From NCBI RefSeq assembly GCF_002812805.1, contig NZ_NMUM01000005.1, positions 248,001 through 312,000 on the forward strand: DNA of 64,000 nt, in the 5' to 3' direction. The notes beneath the pieces were generated by a model. It was given only the letters and a program-made list of their open reading frames with translations, searched no databases and was not told where the DNA came from. This stretch comes from Microbacterium lacus. Lineage in GTDB: Bacteria; Actinomycetota; Actinomycetes; Actinomycetales; Microbacteriaceae. Below are positions 28,963-39,365 of this stretch, piece by piece. Position 1 is the first letter of the stretch. Every line of letters begins with the position of its first letter. Made by a program: the position numbers and the translations under genes.

Positions 28963-30582
28963 CTACTGGGCGGCTTCGAAGAGCGCCAGGACCTCGACCG
29001 TGGGATCGGTGAGCGTAAGCGTCACGACGGGACGTTGGTGGTCTGCGAGTACGGATGCGTCGCCCGAGGCCTGAGCCTCGATCAGCTGGCCGAAGGTGAA
29101 CGGGAGTCCCGGGATCTCGAGGTCGACATCCGTGCGCTCGGTGATCTGCAGGAAGACGCCGACGGCGGGCCCGCCCTTGTGGAACTGCCCCGTGGAGTGC
29201 AGGAATCGCGGTCCCCACCCGAACGTCGTCGGACGACCGGAGTCGGCCGCGACGAGTTCGCGCAGACCTGAGAGCTGCGGGATCGCGAGGCGGTCGACGT
29301 AGGCCTGAACCGCGACGTAACCGTCCGCGGGCAAGCGCGACCACAGTGCGTCGAGGACTCCGGCGATCGTGCCGGAGGCGGCGAGCTCGGGGTCGCTGAC
29401 GCGCACCTCGACGCCGTCCACGACGAACGCCGGGGGAGTGGGCTCGGGACGTGCCTCGAGCAGACCGCGCGTGGCGATCTTTGCCGACTCCACGTCAGGC
29501 TGGTCGAACGGGTCGATGCCGAGCAGGCGGCCGGCGATCGCCGTCGCGTACTCCCACACGACGAACTGCGCGCCGAGCGAACCGCTGACGAGGACCTCTC
29601 CCGGGTGACGCTCGAACAGGTGGAAGTGCTCCGCGTCGTCGACCAGGCGGACGATCTGCAGGTCGGGCAGGTCTTCGTCGAGCTCGGGCGACACGGGCAA
29701 CAGCACGACGGGGAGGATGCCCGTTCCCTGCTTGCCGGTCGACTCGGCGACGAGCTGCTCGATCCAGTCGGGCAGACCCACGATGTGGGTTCCGTCGCTG
29801 ATCAGGCCCATCTTGTCGCGGCGCGGGTTGGTTCCCGCGATGGCGGCGGCAAGCACGAGGGCGGGGTTCTCGGGGCTGTCGATCGCGACCTCGAGGAGTG
29901 TGGCGTCGGCCTCGTCGAGCAGCTCGCCGATGTCGACACCGGCCAGACCCGAGGGCACGAGCCCGAACGCCGTCAGGGCCGAGTAGCGGCCTCCGACCGT
30001 GGGATCGGCGTTGAAGACGCGGTACCCCGCCGCGCGCGCAGAGACATCGAGAGGGGAGCCGGGGTCGGTCACGACGACGATGCGCTCGACCGGGTCGATT
30101 CCCAGGTCGCGGAAGGCGGCCTCGAAGGTGCGACGCGCGGAGTCCGTCTCGACGGTGCCGCCCGACTTCGACGACACGATCAGCGCCGTGCGGTCGAGCC
30201 CTCCAGTCTCGGAATCGCCGTCGAGCGCCGCGAGCACCTGACCCGGGGCGGTGGAGTCGAGGATGACGAGCGGGACGCCCGACGTCTGCGTGATGACCTC
30301 AGGGGCGAGCGACGATCCGCCCATGCCGGCGAGAACGAAGCGGTCGACACCACGGGCGAGCATGTCTTCTCGGAGCGCCTCGATCTCGGCGACGAGCGGA
30401 CGCGAGACCGTCACGGCCTGCACCCATCCGAGACGCTTGGATGCCTCGGCCTCGGCGGTGGGGCCCCAGAGGCTCGCGTCACCGCTCGTGATCCCCGATG
30501 CCACGAGGTCGGCGATGAGGGTCGGGACGACCCGCTCGACGGCCTCTTTCGGGGCCCCCGAGACGTGGATCTCGAAGCTCAT
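28963..30582 (-). CDS. pgi: Glucose-6-phosphate isomerase
   Basis: 539 residues from ATG 30582. Two SIS-type sugar isomerase domains: [11 protein letters not shown] (about 85-95) and [10 protein letters not shown] (about 136-145) for phosphate binding. The C-terminal part differs from the E. coli enzyme but fits the actinobacterial form. It interconverts glucose 6-phosphate and fructose 6-phosphate. Placement between zwf and tal, 4-base overlap with tal, lets carbon recycle through the pentose pathway. Confidence 0.9.
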   Translation of the reverse strand: MSFEIHVSGAPKEAVERVVPTLIADLVASGITSGDASLWGPTAEAEASKRLGWVQAVTVSRPLVAEIEALREDMLARGVDRFVLAGMGGSSLAPEVITQTSGVPLVILDSTAPGQVLAALDGDSETGGLDRTALIVSSKSGGTVETDSARRTFEAAFRDLGIDPVERIVVVTDPGSPLDVSARAAGYRVFNADPTVGGRYSALTAFGLVPSGLAGVDIGELLDEADATLLEVAIDSPENPALVLAAAIAGTNPRRDKMGLISDGTHIVGLPDWIEQLVAESTGKQGTGILPVVLLPVSPELDEDLPDLQIVRLVDDAEHFHLFERHPGEVLVSGSLGAQFVVWEYATAIAGRLLGIDPFDQPDVESAKIATRGLLEARPEPTPPAFVVDGVEVRVSDPELAASGTIAGVLDALWSRLPADGYVAVQAYVDRLAIPQLSGLRELVAADSGRPTTFGWGPRFLHSTGQFHKGGPAVGVFLQITERTDVDLEIPGLPFTFGQLIEAQASGDASVLADHQRPVVTLTLTDPTVEVLALFEAAQ

Positions 30583-31697
30583 CGTGCCGACTCCGGTGCC
30601 CCGGCGAGGGCTTTCGTGACGGTCTCTTGCAGGTCGTGCCACGAGGCGATGAACTTCTCGACGCCCTCATCCTCGAGCACCTGGGTCACGTCGTCGATGT
30701 CGATGCCGACCGCAGCGAGCCCGTCGATGACGTCGTGTGCGTCGGCGTAGTTGGTCGTGATGGTGTCGCCGGTCACGGCGCCGTGGTCGAAGGTCGCCTG
30801 AAGCGTCTTCTCGGGCATCGTGTTGACGGTGCCGGGAGCGACAAGCTCGGTCACGTAGAGCGTGTCGGGCAGGTTCGGATCCTTGACACCGGTCGATGCC
30901 CAGAGCGGACGCTGGGCGTGAGCGCCCGCCTCGAGCAGCGCCGCGGCGCGATCCGATGCGAACTTCTTCTCGTATAGCTCGAACGCGAGACGGGCGTTGG
31001 CGATGCCGGCCTTCGACTTGAGCGCGAGAGCCTCGTCCGTGCCGATGACGCCGAGGCGCTTGTCGACCTCGGTGTCCACGCGAGAGACGAAGAACGATGC
31101 GACGGACTCGATCGATGCGAGGTCGATCCCGGCGGCCTGGGCCTTCTCGAGCCCTGCGAGGTATGCGTCGATGACATCGGCGTACCGCTCGAGGCTGAAG
31201 ATCAGCGTGACGTTGACCGAAATGCCCGATCCGATGACCTCGGTGATGGCGGGCAGGCCCGCCTTCGTCGCCGGGATCTTGATGAGGGCGTTCGGGCGGT
31301 CGACGGCGGCCGACAGCTCTTTCGCCTGCGCGATGGTCGCGTCGGTGTCGTGCGCGAGATCGGGCGAGACCTCGATCGACACGCGGCCGTCGACGCCGTT
31401 GGTGGCGTCGAAGATCGGGCGGAAGATGTCGCACGCGTCGCGCACGTCGGTCGTCGTGAGCGAGAAGATCGTCTCATCGGCGGTGGCGCCGGCCGCGCGC
31501 TGGGCGTCGATCGCCTCTTCGTAGCCGATGCCTGCCGAGATCGCACCCTGGAAGATCGTCGGGTTCGTCGTCACGCCGACGACGTTCCGCGTATCGATGA
31601 GTTCCTGCAGGTTGCCGGTCGTGATGCGCTGACGCGACAGGTCGTCGAGCCAGATGCTGACGCCCGCTGCCGAGAGGTCTGCGGTGGGGGTTGTCAT
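30579..31697 (-). CDS. tal: Transaldolase
   Basis: 372 residues from ATG 31697. Schiff-base lysine in [11 protein letters not shown], and VTTNPTIFQ near residue 43. The length fits the long actinobacterial transaldolase (TalB family 2). It transfers the dihydroxyacetone unit between sugar phosphates. Start overlaps tkt stop by 4 bases. Confidence 0.97.
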   Translation of the reverse strand: MTTPTADLSAAGVSIWLDDLSRQRITTGNLQELIDTRNVVGVTTNPTIFQGAISAGIGYEEAIDAQRAAGATADETIFSLTTTDVRDACDIFRPIFDATNGVDGRVSIEVSPDLAHDTDATIAQAKELSAAVDRPNALIKIPATKAGLPAITEVIGSGISVNVTLIFSLERYADVIDAYLAGLEKAQAAGIDLASIESVASFFVSRVDTEVDKRLGVIGTDEALALKSKAGIANARLAFELYEKKFASDRAAALLEAGAHAQRPLWASTGVKDPNLPDTLYVTELVAPGTVNTMPEKTLQATFDHGAVTGDTITTNYADAHDVIDGLAAVGIDIDDVTQVLEDEGVEKFIASWHDLQETVTKALAGAPESAR

Positions 31698-33790
31698 GAG
31701 TTCTCCTCGATGGTCTCGCGTGCCGCCTGGATGACAGCCTCGGCCGTGAAGCCGAACTTCTTGTACAACGTCTTGTAATCGGCGGATGCGCCGTAGTGCT
31801 CGATCGAGACCGAGCGACCGCGGTCGCCGACGATGCTGCGCCAGGGCAGCGCGATACCGGCCTCGACCGAAACACGTGCCGTGACCTCGGGCGGGAGGAC
31901 GTGCGCACGGTACGCCGCATCCTGTTCGTCGAACCACTCCAGCGAGGGTGCCGACACGACGCGGGCGTTGATGCCCTCGGTCGCGAGCGCCTCGCGGGCG
32001 GCGACGGCGATCTGAACCTCGGATCCCGTCGCGATCAGGATCACGTCGGGCGTGCCGTTCGGTGCCTCGGCGAGGATGTAGGCGCCCCGCGCCACACCGT
32101 CGGTCGAGGCGAACGTGTCACCCGATGCCTCGCCATCGCCGCGCTCGAACGTCGGAACGTTCTGGCGGGTCAGGGCGATACCGGCCGGGCCGCCGTGGCG
32201 ACGCAGCAGTTCGAGCCACGCCGCGGCAGTCTCGTTGGCGTCTGCGGGACGAACGAGCGTGAAGTTCGGCACGGCACGCAGGGTTGCGAGCTGCTCGATC
32301 GGCTGGTGCGTCGGACCGTCTTCGCCGAGGGCGATCGAGTCGTGCGTCCACACGAACAGGCTCGGGATGTTCATGAGCGCCGCCAGGCGGACCGGCGGGC
32401 GCATGTAGTCGCTGAAGATCAGGAACGTGCCGCCGAACGGACGCGTGGGTCCGTGCAGCACGATGCCGTTGATGATCGAGCCCATCGCGTGCTCGCGGAT
32501 GCCGAAGTGCATGACCCGGCCGTACGGGTTGCCGCTCCACTCGTGCGTCGACCACTCCTCGGGGATGAAGGACTTCGCATCCTTGATCGTGGTGAGGTTC
32601 GACTCGGCGAGGTCTGCGGAACCGCCCCAGAATTCGGGCAGCTCTGCCGCGAGGGCGTTGATGACCGTTCCGGATGCGGCGCGAGTCGAGACATCCTTGC
32701 CTGCTTCGAAGACGGGCAGGGCGTCGGTGATGTCGGCCGGCAGCTCGCGGGCCAACATGCGCTCGAGCAGCGCTTTGCGGTCGGGGTGAGCCGCGGCCCA
32801 TGCGTCGAACGCCTCCTGCCAGCGCGCCTTCTCGGGAGCGGTGCGGTCGGCGAGGGCGCGGTTGCGCTCGATGACCTCGTCGGGAACGACGAAGCTCTGC
32901 TCCGGGTCCCACCCGAGGACGCGCTTCGTCGCAGCGAGTTCGTCCGAGCCGAGCGCGGATCCGTGGATCTTGCCGGTGTTCTGCTTGCCGGGCGACGGCC
33001 AGCCGATGATCGTATTCAGCACGATCAGCGACGGACGCGATGTCTCGCCCTTGGCGGCTTCGATCGCGGAGTAGAGCTCGGCGACGTCCTCGACGTACTC
33101 GCCGGTCTTCTTCCAGTCCACCGTCTGGACGTGCCAGCCGTAGGCCTCGTAGCGCGCGGCGACGTCTTCGGTGAAGGCGACGTTGGTGTCGTCCTCGATG
33201 GAGATCTGGTTGGCGTCGTAGATGACGACGAGGTTGCCGAGTTCCTGGTGACCAGCGAGCGAGGATGCCTCGCTCGTGACGCCCTCCTGGATGTCTCCGT
33301 CGGAAGCGATGACGTAGACGAAGTGGTCGAAGGGGCTCTCGCCGGCGGGTGCCTCGGGGTCGAACAGGCCACGCTCGTAACGCGCTGCGTAGGCGAAGCC
33401 CACCGAGGATGCGAGGCCCTGACCGAGGGGACCCGTGGTCATCTCGACACCATCTGTGTGGCCGTACTCGGGGTGACCGGGGGTCAGGGATCCCCACGTC
33501 CGCAGGCTCTTCAGGTCATCGAGTTCGAGGCCGAACCCACCGAGGTAGAGCTGGACGTACTGCGTCAGCGAGGAGTGACCCGCCGAGAGGATGAAGCGGT
33601 CGCGTCCGAGCCAGTGCGGGTCGGCGGGGTCGTGTCGCATCACGTGCTGGTAGAGGAGATACGCCGCGGGGGCGAGGCTCATCGCGGTTCCCGGATGACC
33701 GTTGCCCACCTTCTCGACCGCATCTGCCGCAAGCACGCGGACGGTGTCCACGGCCTGCTTGTCGATCTCGTCCCAACGCAGTTCCGACAC
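31694..33790 (-). CDS. tkt: Transketolase
   Basis: 698 residues. Thiamine diphosphate motif GDGDIQEG...NQIS near 155-188, [10 protein letters not shown] near the N-terminus, and the catalytic-loop stretch in the pyrimidine domain. It transfers two-carbon units between ketoses and aldoses. First gene of the tkt-tal-pgi-zwf-opcA-pgl operon. Reverse -10 TATGCT (complement of 33902-33907) lies upstream. Confidence 0.97.
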   Translation of the reverse strand: MSELRWDEIDKQAVDTVRVLAADAVEKVGNGHPGTAMSLAPAAYLLYQHVMRHDPADPHWLGRDRFILSAGHSSLTQYVQLYLGGFGLELDDLKSLRTWGSLTPGHPEYGHTDGVEMTTGPLGQGLASSVGFAYAARYERGLFDPEAPAGESPFDHFVYVIASDGDIQEGVTSEASSLAGHQELGNLVVIYDANQISIEDDTNVAFTEDVAARYEAYGWHVQTVDWKKTGEYVEDVAELYSAIEAAKGETSRPSLIVLNTIIGWPSPGKQNTGKIHGSALGSDELAATKRVLGWDPEQSFVVPDEVIERNRALADRTAPEKARWQEAFDAWAAAHPDRKALLERMLARELPADITDALPVFEAGKDVSTRAASGTVINALAAELPEFWGGSADLAESNLTTIKDAKSFIPEEWSTHEWSGNPYGRVMHFGIREHAMGSIINGIVLHGPTRPFGGTFLIFSDYMRPPVRLAALMNIPSLFVWTHDSIALGEDGPTHQPIEQLATLRAVPNFTLVRPADANETAAAWLELLRRHGGPAGIALTRQNVPTFERGDGEASGDTFASTDGVARGAYILAEAPNGTPDVILIATGSEVQIAVAAREALATEGINARVVSAPSLEWFDEQDAAYRAHVLPPEVTARVSVEAGIALPWRSIVGDRGRSVSIEHYGASADYKTLYKKFGFTAEAVIQAARETIEENS

Positions 33791-33901
33791 CGGACCGCCC
33801 TTCGTCGTAGAGAGCGCCTCTGCCGCCTCTCGGGCACACGCCGAATCGTTTTTCGGTGGTGTTCACGGGGGAGGGCGCGAGGGCGCATTTCATGTCTTTC
33901 C

Positions 33902-33907
33902 AGCATA
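33902..33907 (-). promoter_or_regulatory. Putative -10 element for the tkt operon
   Basis: TATGCT on the reverse strand about 112 bases before tkt, in the 242-base gap between divergent tkt and ctaB. No clear -35 hexamer. On the forward strand TAGACT (33994-33999) could serve ctaB. Confidence 0.3.
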
Positions 33908-34032
33908 GCGAAGGGGCATCCTCGCGCGGCTGTTCGTATGACCCGGTGTGTTACCGGTGCCAGTCGGCGGGGAGGGGGTGCGAAGCAATGCCATAGACTT
34001 GAGGTGTATTTGCGAGCGCCGAGCGGGGAGCG

Positions 34033-34977
34033 ATGGACACTACGAGGACGCCTGACGCCCCGGCATCCGAATCATCCCCGGTGTCCGCTGTTCCGCGGTC
34101 TTTCGGACGCACGCTGCGTGCCTATGTCGCCCTGACGAAGCCCCGTGTTCTCGAGCTGTTGCTCGTTACGACCGTGCCGGTCATGATCCTGGCCCAGAAC
34201 GGGCTCCCCAACCTGTGGCTGGTGCTCGCCACCGTCATCGGCGGCTCGCTCAGTGCGGGGTCTGCTGCGGCTTTCAACATGTACCTCGATCGCGACATCG
34301 ACGCGCACATGCAGCGGACGGTGAACCGACCTCTCGTGACCGGCGAGGTCTCGCCGCGCGGTGCGCTGATCTTCGCGTGGTCGCTCGGGGTGTTCTCGAC
34401 GCTCTGGCTCTGGCTGACGACGAACGCCCTGGCGGCGATCCTGTCGGCGACGGCCATCTTCTTCTACGTCGTGATCTACACGATGATCCTCAAGCGCCGC
34501 ACCGAGCAGAACATCGTCTGGGGCGGCATCGCGGGGTGCTTCCCGGTCGTGATCGGCTGGTCGGCTGTCACGGGTTCGCTGACATGGACCCCGCTCATCC
34601 TGTTCGCGCTCGTCTTCCTCTGGACGCCTCCGCATTACTGGCCGCTGTCGATGAAGTACAAGACGCAATACGAAGAGGTCGACGTTCCGATGCTCGGGGC
34701 GACCCGAAGCGGTGCGCAGGTCGGGCTGCAGGTCATCCTGTACGCGTGGGCGACCGTCGCATGCTCGCTGCTGCTCATCCCGGTCGCCGAGATGGGGATC
34801 GTCTACACGGCATCCGCTCTCGTTTTCGGCGGTTGGTTCATCTACGAATCGCACCGGCTCTACAACCGGGCCGTGCGCGGTACCGAGCCGGCGCCGATGC
34901 GTGTCTTCCACGCATCCATCACGTACCTGACGTTGCTGTTCGTGGCGATTGCGGTCGACCCGCTGCTGCCGTTCTAG
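34033..34977 (+). CDS. ctaB: Protoheme IX farnesyltransferase (heme O synthase)
   Basis: 314 residues with about nine membrane helices. [15 protein letters not shown] near residue 83 is the Asp-rich prenyl-diphosphate site. It adds the farnesyl tail to heme b, giving heme O for the terminal oxidase. Divergent from tkt, as in mycobacteria. CtaA, the next step, is at 36696-37658. Confidence 0.96.
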   Translation: MDTTRTPDAPASESSPVSAVPRSFGRTLRAYVALTKPRVLELLLVTTVPVMILAQNGLPNLWLVLATVIGGSLSAGSAAAFNMYLDRDIDAHMQRTVNRPLVTGEVSPRGALIFAWSLGVFSTLWLWLTTNALAAILSATAIFFYVVIYTMILKRRTEQNIVWGGIAGCFPVVIGWSAVTGSLTWTPLILFALVFLWTPPHYWPLSMKYKTQYEEVDVPMLGATRSGAQVGLQVILYAWATVACSLLLIPVAEMGIVYTASALVFGGWFIYESHRLYNRAVRGTEPAPMRVFHASITYLTLLFVAIAVDPLLPF

Positions 34978-35165
34978 CCTGAAACGCCATAGCGTCGGAT
35001 ATCCGGTCGGCGTCGGACCGTCTCGATCGCATTCCTCCGACTGTCGCCGGATCTCCGAAGCTGGACGAGGTCGGTTCGTCGTCCACAGGCTGCCAAAAGA
35101 CGCTCAGTTCACAATTTGGGCGGATGCAGCACTGCAGTGATCTCGTGCGTCGCATGCTTTCAGGC

Positions 35166-36026
35166 ATGACGGCGCAGAATTCCCGGGCTTCGGCAGCGAC
35201 GGTCGACCTTCTCGACGCGGTCCGAAAGTGCGGGGGAGTGGCGCGCTCGATGACTTTGCAACACGACGGCTTCTCGCCGTATGTGATTGCGCAAGCCGTC
35301 GCGCAGGGGCTCCTCGTGCGGGTCCGCAGGGTGTGGGTCGCCCTCCCAGGAGCCGATCGTGAGCTCGTTTCTGCGGCCCGGGATGGAGTCGTCCTGTCGT
35401 GCATCACCCAAGCTCGCCGACTCGGGCTCTGGGTTCTGCGTGAGCCCGAGTATCACGTTGCGGTTTCACCGCATGGCCGAGGGGGCACGCCGGATGGAAT
35501 CGTGGTGCATTGGGCGGATGCGGTTGTGCCCAGGCATCCTGACGCACTCGTCGATCCGGTCGAGAATGTCCTCGCGCTCGTCGCGGCGTGCCAGCCGCAC
35601 GAGGCAGCGATGACGATCTGGGAGTCAGCGCTGCGTCAGGGCCTCGTTGAGCGGGCCGCACTGATGAGGCTGCCGCTCCCTCGACGTGCGCGGCGGATTC
35701 TCGAGCGCGCCGTTCCCTTCGCGGGTTCTGGCCTCGAGACGCTGTTCTCGATACGGCTGCGATGGTTGCGGGTCAGGATCTTGCCGCAGATCTGGATACT
35801 GGGCCACCGCGTCGACTTTCTCATCGGCGAGCGGCTCGTCGTGCAGATCGACGGGGGACACCATGTGGGATCGCAGCGGACGAGCGACATTGCCCACGAT
35901 GCGGCCCTCATGGCTGCGGGGTACCACGTCATTCGTCTGTCCTACGAACAGATCATCGACGATTGGCCGACAGTCCAGGACATGATCGCGCGGGCCGTCG
36001 CGGCCGGGCTCCATCTCGCCGCGTAG
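35166..36026 (+). CDS. DUF559/Vsr-like nuclease-fold protein with AbiEi-like N-terminus
   Basis: 286 residues from ATG 35166; starts at 35124 and 35157 are possible and no ribosome site decides. The N-terminal 100 residues (GGVARSMTLQHDGFSPYVIAQAV) resemble the winged helix of AbiEi-type antitoxins. Residues about 190-280 are a PD-(D/E)xK-like fold: VDFLIGERLVVQIDGGHH followed by GYHVIRLSYEQII, as in the MTES_1575 group described from Microbacterium. Gln sits where many relatives have Glu. Such genes are often scattered singly through Microbacteriaceae genomes; function unknown. No toxin-like partner is adjacent. Confidence 0.7.
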   Translation: MTAQNSRASAATVDLLDAVRKCGGVARSMTLQHDGFSPYVIAQAVAQGLLVRVRRVWVALPGADRELVSAARDGVVLSCITQARRLGLWVLREPEYHVAVSPHGRGGTPDGIVVHWADAVVPRHPDALVDPVENVLALVAACQPHEAAMTIWESALRQGLVERAALMRLPLPRRARRILERAVPFAGSGLETLFSIRLRWLRVRILPQIWILGHRVDFLIGERLVVQIDGGHHVGSQRTSDIAHDAALMAAGYHVIRLSYEQIIDDWPTVQDMIARAVAAGLHLAA

Positions 36027-36130
36027 GTTGTCGCGGGCGTCGGAGATTCGGCCGAGGTCGGGGCAGGGAAGCTCCTCCGCTCCGACGCTGGCCGAATTAC
36101 CGACGCCCAACGAGGGGTGGCGTGGAACGC

Positions 36131-36568
36131 TCAGCTCTTGGCGGGCGGGACCTCTTCGTCGGCTGCTGTGGCGACATCGGCGTCCAGGGCGGCCTCATCG
36201 GCGGTCACGCCTTCCGCGGTGGCGGGTTCGAAGTCGTCCTGGGGGTCGTCATCGATGTCGTCCACGTCATCGAACGAGTCGGCCACCACTACGACGGGCT
36301 CGGCACGCTTCACGAGGGACGCGCCAGCCGCGAGGGTGAGGGCGAACGCCAGTCCGATCAGACCGGCGCCGATCAGGATGGAGCCGAGGACGGCCCACGA
36401 CTGACCCACATAGACCTCGACACCGGTGGCGCTTCCGTCCAGGATCGTGTCTGTCATCACGCCGAGCTTGTCGAGCGTGAGCCACAGGCCGACACCACCG
36501 GCTGCTACGGAGCCGACGACGAGGACCCAGTAGGGAACGCTGCGGACGAGGCGGGGACGGGCGGTCAT
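36131..36568 (-). CDS. Small membrane protein with acidic tail
   Basis: 145 residues; ATG with AAGGAG close upstream. Two membrane helices (about 10-32 and 55-82), the segment between them (MTDTILDGSATGVEVYVGQS) probably outside, and a strongly acidic C-terminal tail in the cytoplasm. I do not recognise a characterised family; similar Microbacteriaceae proteins often carry uninformative names. It sits before ctaA on the same strand but 127 bases downstream, so not clearly in the same unit. Confidence 0.7.
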   Translation of the reverse strand: MTARPRLVRSVPYWVLVVGSVAAGGVGLWLTLDKLGVMTDTILDGSATGVEVYVGQSWAVLGSILIGAGLIGLAFALTLAAGASLVKRAEPVVVVADSFDDVDDIDDDPQDDFEPATAEGVTADEAALDADVATAADEEVPPAKS

Positions 36569-36695
36569 AAGTTCTCCTTGTTCGTGGGACGGCGTACACC
36601 GCCGACGCAGAGACTCTTCCTGTCCCGTTAGTGCGCGGCCTATCCGAACCCTATGGGTTCGCTGTGGGGGGAACCGATCCGGCGCCCGAACGTGT

Positions 36696-37658
36696 CTACG
36701 AAGTGGCTACGGATGCCGGTGCCGCGGACTCGTCCCGCTCCGCGCGTATTGCGGTCGTCGGCACCTTCAGATGCATGACGACTGCCGTCATCGCCGCGAC
36801 GAGCAAGACCGCGAGCACCATGTGGATGTTGACCAGCACGATGGGGAGCCCCGTGCGTGCCTGCCAGAGCCCGACGGCGATCTGCACCGCCTCGACGGCC
36901 AGCAGCAGCAGCACCCAGCGTCGGAGGGGAAGGCGCCAGCCACCGACGAGCAGAGCGAGCGTCAGGGCGAGTGTCGCGTAGGCGGGCCACGAGTGGAGGT
37001 GCTGCATGAGTTCGGGGTTGAGCCCGTTCCGCGCAGCACCCGCATCTCCGGCGTGGGGGCCCGCGCCGGTCACGAGGATCCCGACGACGACGGTGATCAC
37101 CACGGCGACCGACGTGAGATGCGCGAGGATGGCGAGTCCGCGAGGCGCCGCAGGTACGCGCGGTCCGGGCGTGGAGTAGACCCGGACGACGAACACCGTG
37201 GCGAACGCCACGAGCACGACCGACGCGAAGTAGTGCAGACCGACGACGTACGGGTTGAGGTTCGTCAACACGGTGATTCCACCGATGACCGCCTGGATCG
37301 GCACATACAGGCCGATGATCAGTGCGAGCCAGAATAGATCGGGGCGAGTGCGCCGCATACGCACGACGAAGAGGAACGTGATGACGGCGACGGCGACGAG
37401 CACGAACGTGAGCAGGCGATTGCCGAACTCGATGACCCCGTGAATGCCCATCTCCGGCGTATTGATGAAGGATTCGGGCGTGCATCGTGGCCACGTCGGG
37501 CATCCGAGTCCCGAAGCGGTGAGCCGGACGAGTCCGCCGGTACCGACGATCGCGACCTGGACGACGAACGTGGCCCAAGCCGCGAAGATGACGCGACGAT
37601 CGATGCTCGACGGGAGCATCCGCCAGAACTTCTGCGCGGGTCCGGGTTCCTGCGACAA
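36696..37658 (-). CDS. ctaA: Heme A synthase
   Basis: 320 residues from a TTG at 37658, chosen because AGGAGG at 37672-37667 lies 8 bases upstream; the first ATG (37619) has no such site. Eight membrane helices, and the N-terminal VGTGGLVRLTASGLGCPTWP block is typical of CtaA/COX15. His residues for heme binding recur (FGNR region, GLHYF, MQHLHSW, NIHM). It oxidises heme O to heme A in the membrane. Divergent from the suf operon. Confidence 0.93.
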   Translation of the reverse strand: MSQEPGPAQKFWRMLPSSIDRRVIFAAWATFVVQVAIVGTGGLVRLTASGLGCPTWPRCTPESFINTPEMGIHGVIEFGNRLLTFVLVAVAVITFLFVVRMRRTRPDLFWLALIIGLYVPIQAVIGGITVLTNLNPYVVGLHYFASVVLVAFATVFVVRVYSTPGPRVPAAPRGLAILAHLTSVAVVITVVVGILVTGAGPHAGDAGAARNGLNPELMQHLHSWPAYATLALTLALLVGGWRLPLRRWVLLLLAVEAVQIAVGLWQARTGLPIVLVNIHMVLAVLLVAAMTAVVMHLKVPTTAIRAERDESAAPASVATS

Positions 37659-37733
37659 GCGGATCGCCTCCTGAGCGGTCCCGCGTCGGGTCGGGCGCGG
37701 GCAATGGTCGGCCCGCTGGACGGGGCGACCCTG

Positions 37734-37739
37734 TAGAAT
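37734..37739 (+). promoter_or_regulatory. Putative -10 element upstream of the suf operon
   Basis: TAGAAT about 174 bases before sufB. If used, the operon has a long leader that includes the palindrome at 37777-37788. Confidence 0.3.
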
Positions 37740-37776
37740 CGAGGGGTTGCGGCGCGCGTGCGAAAGCACTCGACGC

Positions 37777-37788
37777 ACTGTCAACAGT
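37777..37788. promoter_or_regulatory. Palindrome ACTGT-CA-ACAGT between ctaA and sufB
   Basis: Perfect 5+5 inverted repeat in the 254-base divergent region. The reverse strand contains an exact TTGACA. A regulator site for suf, ctaA or both is plausible; no regulator gene is adjacent. Confidence 0.4.
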
Positions 37789-37912
37789 TTAGGCGCGCGA
37801 ACCGTGTGCCCCTGAGCCTGGCCCGGAAGCGGCGGACTCCTTTCTCGCACACAGAGAACGGATGGATCGCCGGGGCGGATGAAACCGTTGCGGCCAAGAG
37901 GAGAGTGTGACC

Positions 37913-39331
37913 ATGTCTGATGTCCTGATCGATCGCCCCGAACTAGCGGGGCTCGGAGTCTACGAATTCGGCTGGCACGACAAGGACGCTGCGGGGGCTG
38001 CCGCCAAGCGCGGCCTCAGCGAAGCGACGGTTCGTGACATCTCGGCTTTGAAGGCTGAGCCCGAATGGATGCTGCAGCGCCGTCTGAAGGCGCTCGAGCT
38101 CTTCGGTCGCAAACCCATGCCGACGTTCGGCGCTGACCTCAGCGACATCGACTTCGACAACATCAAGTACTTCGTGCGGTCCACCGAGAAGCAGGCGCAG
38201 TCCTGGGAAGACCTTCCCGAAGACATCCGGAACACGTACGAGCGGCTCGGGATCCCCGAGGCGGAGCGCCAGCGCCTCGTCTCCGGTGTCGCCGCCCAGT
38301 ACGAGTCCGAGGTCGTGTATCACCAGATCCGCGAGGACCTCGAGCAGCAGGGTGTCATCTTCATGGACACCGACACCGCGCTCCGCGAGCACCCCGAGAT
38401 CTTCGAGGAGTACTTCGGCACCGTCATCCCCTCGGGTGACAACAAGTTCGCAGCCCTGAACACCGCCGTATGGTCGGGCGGGTCGTTCGTGTACGTTCCC
38501 AAGGGCGTGCATGTCGAGATCCCGCTGCAGGCGTACTTCCGCATCAACACCGAGAACATGGGTCAGTTCGAGCGGACCCTGATCATCGCCGACGAAGACA
38601 GCTACATCCACTACATCGAAGGCTGCACCGCCCCGATCTACAAGAGCGATTCGCTGCACTCGGCCGTCGTCGAGATCATCGTGAAGAAGAACGCCCGCGT
38701 TCGCTACACGACGATCCAGAACTGGTCGAACAACGTCTACAACCTCGTCACCAAGCGTGCGGTCGCGCACGAGGGGGCGACGATGGAGTGGATCGACGGC
38801 AACATCGGCTCCAAGGTGACGATGAAGTACCCGGCTGTCTATCTGATGGGCGAGCACGCGAAGGGCGAGACGCTGTCGGTCGCCTTCGCCGGTCCGGGCC
38901 AGCACCAGGACGCCGGCGCCAAGATGATCCACATGGCGCCCTACACGCAGTCCTCGATCGTCTCGAAGTCGATCGCCCGTGGCGGCGGACGCGCGGGGTA
39001 CCGCGGTGAGGTTCGGGTGGACGCGAATGCGCATCACTCCGCCAACACGGTCCGCTGCGACGCCCTCCTGATCGACACGATCTCGCGGAGCGACACCTAC
39101 CCGGCCATCGACATCCGCGTGGACGACGTCCAACTCGGACACGAGGCGACCGTCTCGAAGGTCAGCGAAGAGCAGCTGTTCTACCTGCAGTCGCGCGGCA
39201 TGGCCGAGGACGAGGCGATGGCGATGATCGTGCGCGGATTCATCGAGCCGATTGCCCGCGAACTGCCCATGGAGTATGCCCTCGAGCTGAACAAGCTGAT
39301 CGAGATGGGCATGGAAGGAAGCGTCGGATGA
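37913..39331 (+). CDS. sufB: Fe-S cluster assembly scaffold SufB
   Basis: 472 residues from ATG 37913; GAGGAG at 37898-37903 gives a 9-base spacing, better than the GTG at 37907. Typical blocks: [11 protein letters not shown], the beta-helix core with GCTAPIY, and the C-terminal [11 protein letters not shown]. SufB with SufC and SufD forms the scaffold that builds Fe-S clusters. First gene of the suf operon. Confidence 0.97.
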   Translation: MSDVLIDRPELAGLGVYEFGWHDKDAAGAAAKRGLSEATVRDISALKAEPEWMLQRRLKALELFGRKPMPTFGADLSDIDFDNIKYFVRSTEKQAQSWEDLPEDIRNTYERLGIPEAERQRLVSGVAAQYESEVVYHQIREDLEQQGVIFMDTDTALREHPEIFEEYFGTVIPSGDNKFAALNTAVWSGGSFVYVPKGVHVEIPLQAYFRINTENMGQFERTLIIADEDSYIHYIEGCTAPIYKSDSLHSAVVEIIVKKNARVRYTTIQNWSNNVYNLVTKRAVAHEGATMEWIDGNIGSKVTMKYPAVYLMGEHAKGETLSVAFAGPGQHQDAGAKMIHMAPYTQSSIVSKSIARGGGRAGYRGEVRVDANAHHSANTVRCDALLIDTISRSDTYPAIDIRVDDVQLGHEATVSKVSEEQLFYLQSRGMAEDEAMAMIVRGFIEPIARELPMEYALELNKLIEMGMEGSVG

Positions 39332-39365
39332 TTCTTCGACCGACGATGAAAGGACGAGTCGGCGA

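Noticed and set aside
31796..34135. 779-codon forward frame across tkt
   Set aside because: Opposite a clear transketolase; codon usage mirror effect.
34978..35165. Direct repeats flanking the DUF559 gene as an insertion scar
   Set aside because: The GAGGTCGG matches at both sides are short and expected by chance at this GC content.
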